Origin: Cupriavidus sp. UYMMa02A
Lineage (GTDB): Bacteria > Pseudomonadota > Gammaproteobacteria > Burkholderiales > Burkholderiaceae
DNA: 64,000 nucleotides
NCBI GenBank assembly: GCA_001725945.1
Contig: LRMT01000047.1
Span: 22,148-86,147, forward strand
Direction of reading: 5' to 3'
The first letter of the stretch is position 1, and each line of letters begins with the position of its first letter. Positions 61,235 to 64,000 of this stretch are shown here, piece after piece. The notes under the pieces are model-generated. The model did no database searches. It saw only the letters and a program-made list of their open reading frames with translations, and was not told where the DNA came from. A program made the position numbers and the translations under genes.

Positions 61235-62538
61235 TCAGGCCGTTGCGGGGCGCGGTGCGCCGTGCATGCGCTGCGGCTTCAGATAGCGCCAGACCGACAG
61301 GTCGTCGGCGCGGATCGCCGGCGACCGGCCCGACACCAGGTCGGACAGCAGCTTGCCGGAACCGCAGGCCATGGTCCAGCCGAGCGTGCCGTGGCCCGTA
61401 TTGAGCCACAGGCCGCGCACCTGGGTAGCACCGACGATCGGCGTGCCATCGGGCGTCATCGGGCGCAGGCCGGTCCAGAAGGTGGCCTCGCTGACATCGC
61501 CGGCACCCGGGAACAGGTCCGTCACCACGTGCTCGAGCGTGCGGCGCTTGGCCGGATCGAGCGAGCGGTCATAGCCGACGATCTGCGCCATGCCGCCGAC
61601 GCGGATGCGATCCTCGAAACGCGTGATCGCGACCTTGTAGGTCTCGTCGAGTACCGTCGATACCGGGCTGCGCGCGGCGTCGGTCATCGGCACCGTGATC
61701 GAGAAGCCCTTGAGCGGGTACACCGGCAGGTTCGACATGCCATGCAGGAACGGCTTGACGAGCTGCGTCGACCAGCTACCGAGCGCCACCACGACCAGGT
61801 CGGCCGCCATGGGCTCGCCGTCGATCACAGCGCCTGTCACGGCGTCGCCCTGCGTCATCAGGTTGTTGATCGAGCGGTTGTACAGGAACTTCACGCCCAG
61901 CGCTTCGGCCATGGCTGCCAGCCGTTGGGTAAACAACTGGCAGTCGCCGGTTTCGTCGTTGGGGAGGCGCAGGCCGCCAGTCAGCTTGTGGCTGACGGCG
62001 GCCAACGCCGGTTCGCTCGCGGCGAGTTCTTCGCGCGAAAGCAACTGGTAGGGCACGCCGGCTTCTTCGAGCACGGCGATATCCTTGGCCGCGCCGTCGA
62101 GCTGGTCCTGCGTGCGGAACACCTGCAGCGTGCCTTGCTGGCGGCCTTCATAGGCAATGCCGGTGTCGGCGCGCAACTCGCGGATGCAATCGCGGCTGTA
62201 TTCGGCCAGGCGAACCATGCGTTCCTTGTTGACGGCGTAGCGTTCGGCGCTGCAGTTCTGCAGCATCTGCCACATCCATTGCAACTGGAACAGCGTGCCA
62301 TCAGGACGGATGGACAGCGGGGCATGCTCTTGGAACATCCATTTGATAGCCTTCAGCGGCACGCCGGGCGCCGCCCACGGCGACGCGTAGCCAGGCGAGA
62401 TCTGCCCCGCGTTGCAAAACTGGTGCCTAGCGCGGGCCCGGCCTCGCGGTCGACAACGGTCACTTCGTGACCGGCTTTGGCCAGATACCACGCACTTGTG
62501 ACGCCGATGACGCCACTGCCAAGTACGAGAACGCGCAT
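61235..62538 (-). CDS. dadA: D-amino acid dehydrogenase small subunit, one frameshift
   Basis: Membrane-associated flavoenzyme that oxidises D-alanine and other D-amino acids into the respiratory chain. [32 protein letters not shown] (FAD site), then [59 protein letters not shown] and [22 protein letters not shown]. One A is missing near 62412 ([12 protein letters not shown] expected). It is divergent from an Lrp/AsnC gene with a 109-nt gap, the usual regulator-target arrangement for dadA. Confidence 0.95.
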
Positions 62539-62647
62539 GTTCGGGGGCTCCTAACCAGGATGTCAGGGTATTGAAGGATTTGTCTCTATACTATTGAATC
62601 TAATCCAGTCATAGTTATTGAATTTCTCAGGAAAACAGGAATAAGTC

Positions 62648-63151
62648 ATGAGAACGAGTCGCCAGCCCGTACGTGCCCTTGACCGGCTCGACCGCAAGAT
62701 CCTGATGCTGCTGCAGGGGGATGGCCGGATGTCGATGAAGGACCTGGCCGAGGCGGTCGGGCTGACCATCACGCCGTGCATCGAGCGGGTCAAGCGCCTG
62801 GAGCGCGATGGTGTCATCATGGGCTACTACGCGCGGCTCAATCCGACGCTGCTCGGCAGCGCGCTGCTGGTGTTCGTGGAGATCTCGCTGGGGAACAAGT
62901 CGGGCAATATGTTCGAGCAGTTCCGCCGCGAAGTGCTGCGGATTCCCGAGGTGCTGGAGTGCCATCTCGTCTCCGGGGATTTCGACTACCTGATCAAGGC
63001 GCGCATCCGCGAGATCGGTGAATACCGGCGTCTGCTTGGCGACATCCTGCTGCAGTTGCCCGGTGCCGCGCAGTCGAAGAGCTATGTGGTGATGGAAGAG
63101 ATCAAGGAGACGCTGGCCATCTCCGTGGAGGAAAAGGCCCAGCCCGCCTGA
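62648..63151 (+). CDS. Lrp/AsnC-family transcriptional regulator
   Basis: Intact 167-residue feast/famine regulator. N-terminal helix-turn-helix LDRLDRKILMLLQGDGRMSMKDLAEAVGLT...CIERVKRLERDGVIMGYYARLNP and a C-terminal RAM ligand domain (LLVFVEISLGNKSGNMFEQF, HLVSGDFDYLIKARI). Likely regulates the divergent dadA in response to an amino acid such as alanine or leucine, inferred from position. The radical SAM gene follows 2 nt later. Confidence 0.92.
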   Translation: MRTSRQPVRALDRLDRKILMLLQGDGRMSMKDLAEAVGLTITPCIERVKRLERDGVIMGYYARLNPTLLGSALLVFVEISLGNKSGNMFEQFRREVLRIPEVLECHLVSGDFDYLIKARIREIGEYRRLLGDILLQLPGAAQSKSYVVMEEIKETLAISVEEKAQPA

Positions 63152-63153
63152 CA

Positions 63154-64000
63154 ATGAGACGTTCCCTGCCGGATTCCGCCCCCGATCCGCACGGCGCGCT
63201 GCGCCGCGAGCGCGACGCTGAGGACATTGGCGCCGCCGCCGGTGCTCGCCGTCCGGAAGCCGCAAGGGGCGGGGCGCAGTCAGTAACATCCAGGGCCGCT
63301 ACGAACGCGATCAGCGCGAGGCGTTTGACGACGGCTGGGGTGCGGCAGGCTACGAAGAGAATGTGGGCGCCGGCGTTCCTGAGGATGCCCGCGATGCCAT
63401 CGCGGCGCCCAGGCACGTTATTCCGATCGTCCCGGCTGACAGTGAGCCGGCCGCCCCGCTGCGCACCGAGGTCACGATCGAGCGCGCGCGCTCGATCCTC
63501 ACGCGCAATGCCTCGCCGGACATCCCGTTCGGTGTTTCGCTGAACCCGTACCGTGGCTGCGAGCATGGCTGCATTTACTGCTTTGCCCGGCCAACGCACG
63601 CCTATCTGGATCTCTCGCCCGGACTCGATTTCGAAACGCGCCTGTACGCCAAGACCAACGCTGCCGAGCGGCTGCGCGAGGCGCTGACCCGGCCGTCGTA
63701 CCGATGCGAGACGATCGCGCTCGGCGTCAATACCGATGCGTACCAGCCAATCGAGCGCGAACATCGTGTGACGCGCGGCATCCTTGAGGTCCTGCGTGAC
63801 TGCGACCATCCCGTCGCGCTGATCACGAAATCCTCGCTGATCGAGCGCGATATCGACCTGCTCGCGCCACATGGCGGCCAAGGGGCTGGCGGTGGCGGCA
63901 GTGACGCTCACCACGCTGGACGCCGGCATCGCCCGCACGCTCGAGCGCGCGGGCACGCCGCCGCGCGCTGCGTCACCATCCGGACCTTGTCGGAAGCAGG
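63154..64000 (+). CDS. PA0069-like radical SAM protein, cut by window end, several frameshifts
   Basis: Radical SAM enzyme. After an Arg/Ala-rich start the family text reads RKGRGAVSNIQGRYERDQREAF, then VSLNPYRGCEHGCIYCFARPTHAYLDLSPGLDFE with the CX3CX2C iron-sulfur site, and CETIALGVNTDAYQPIEREHRVTRGILEVL. Shifts near 63260 (one C), 63868 (an inserted base or two losses, before MAAKGLAVAAVTLTTLD) and one or more after 63950, where the text should approach RTLSEAG. Members are sometimes called DNA repair photolyase-like (SplB-related); the substrate is unknown. Its position directly behind Lrp gives no clear hint. Confidence 0.82.

Overview
The window is chromosomal DNA from a high-GC betaproteobacterium. 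The protein sequences, the ftsK-lolA-rarA-serS order, the ubiG-gph pair, the gyrA-serC-pheA-hisC-tyrA-aroA-cmk-rpsA-ihfB-lapAB supra-operon and the tandem cyanophycin synthetases all point to the Burkholderiaceae, most likely Cupriavidus or a close Ralstonia relative. This assignment is from pattern recognition; no search was run. I saw no phage, insertion sequence, plasmid gene or CRISPR array. Nearly all of it looks like core genome.

Layout. 1-6.9 kb: 3' end of ftsK, lolA, two small secreted or lipoprotein genes, a remnant of a ferric-iron binding protein, a HEAT-like protein, rarA, serS and tRNA-Ser(CGA). 7.0-11.2 kb: DUF1653-HD phosphohydrolase, PAP2 phosphatase, CNNM/CorC-type membrane protein, LysR regulator. 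11.4-15.4 kb: FAD amino-acid oxidoreductase, two periplasmic amino-acid binding proteins and one permease, without an ATPase gene. 15.5-23.8 kb: cyanophycin locus, with two tandem cphA paralogues on the minus strand and, divergently, an ABC exporter fused to a zinc ribbon, overlapped by a DUF1854 gene. 23.8-27.0 kb: acidic-tailed hypothetical protein, tmRNA, gph, ubiG, ompA-like gene. 27.4-41.7 kb: gyrA, DUF2059, serine and aromatic amino-acid genes, cmk, rpsA, ihfB, lapA, lapB. 41.8-45.2 kb: ugd, rfaE1, hldD (LPS precursor supply). 45.3-51.5 kb: ComEA-like protein, NCS2 permease, cysM, and three LPS-type glycosyltransferases. 51.6-64 kb: mltB, histone-deacetylase-like amidohydrolase, crotonase-fold protein, metNIQ, etfBA with an acyl-CoA dehydrogenase, dadA with a divergent Lrp regulator, and a radical SAM gene cut by the window end.

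The most striking sequence-level observation is that about 30 clearly conserved genes are interrupted by roughly 50 one-base frameshifts. Almost all are a loss of one base from a short run, usually GG or CC in GCG-rich context. They hit essential genes (serS, rpsA, ubiG, ftsK), so they are best read as sequencing or assembly deletions rather than pseudogenes. Coordinates below span each gene as it would read after repair, and shift positions are given in each entry. Stretches such as gyrA and 46.7-56.3 kb are free of them.

Themes that connect the genes: amino-acid uptake and oxidation beside cyanophycin (Asp/Arg polymer) storage; envelope building (LolA, OmpA, LapAB, heptose and UDP-glucuronate synthesis, glycosyltransferases, MltB); and a fatty-acid oxidation electron-transfer module (etfBA plus acyl-CoA dehydrogenase) behind a palindromic operator candidate.
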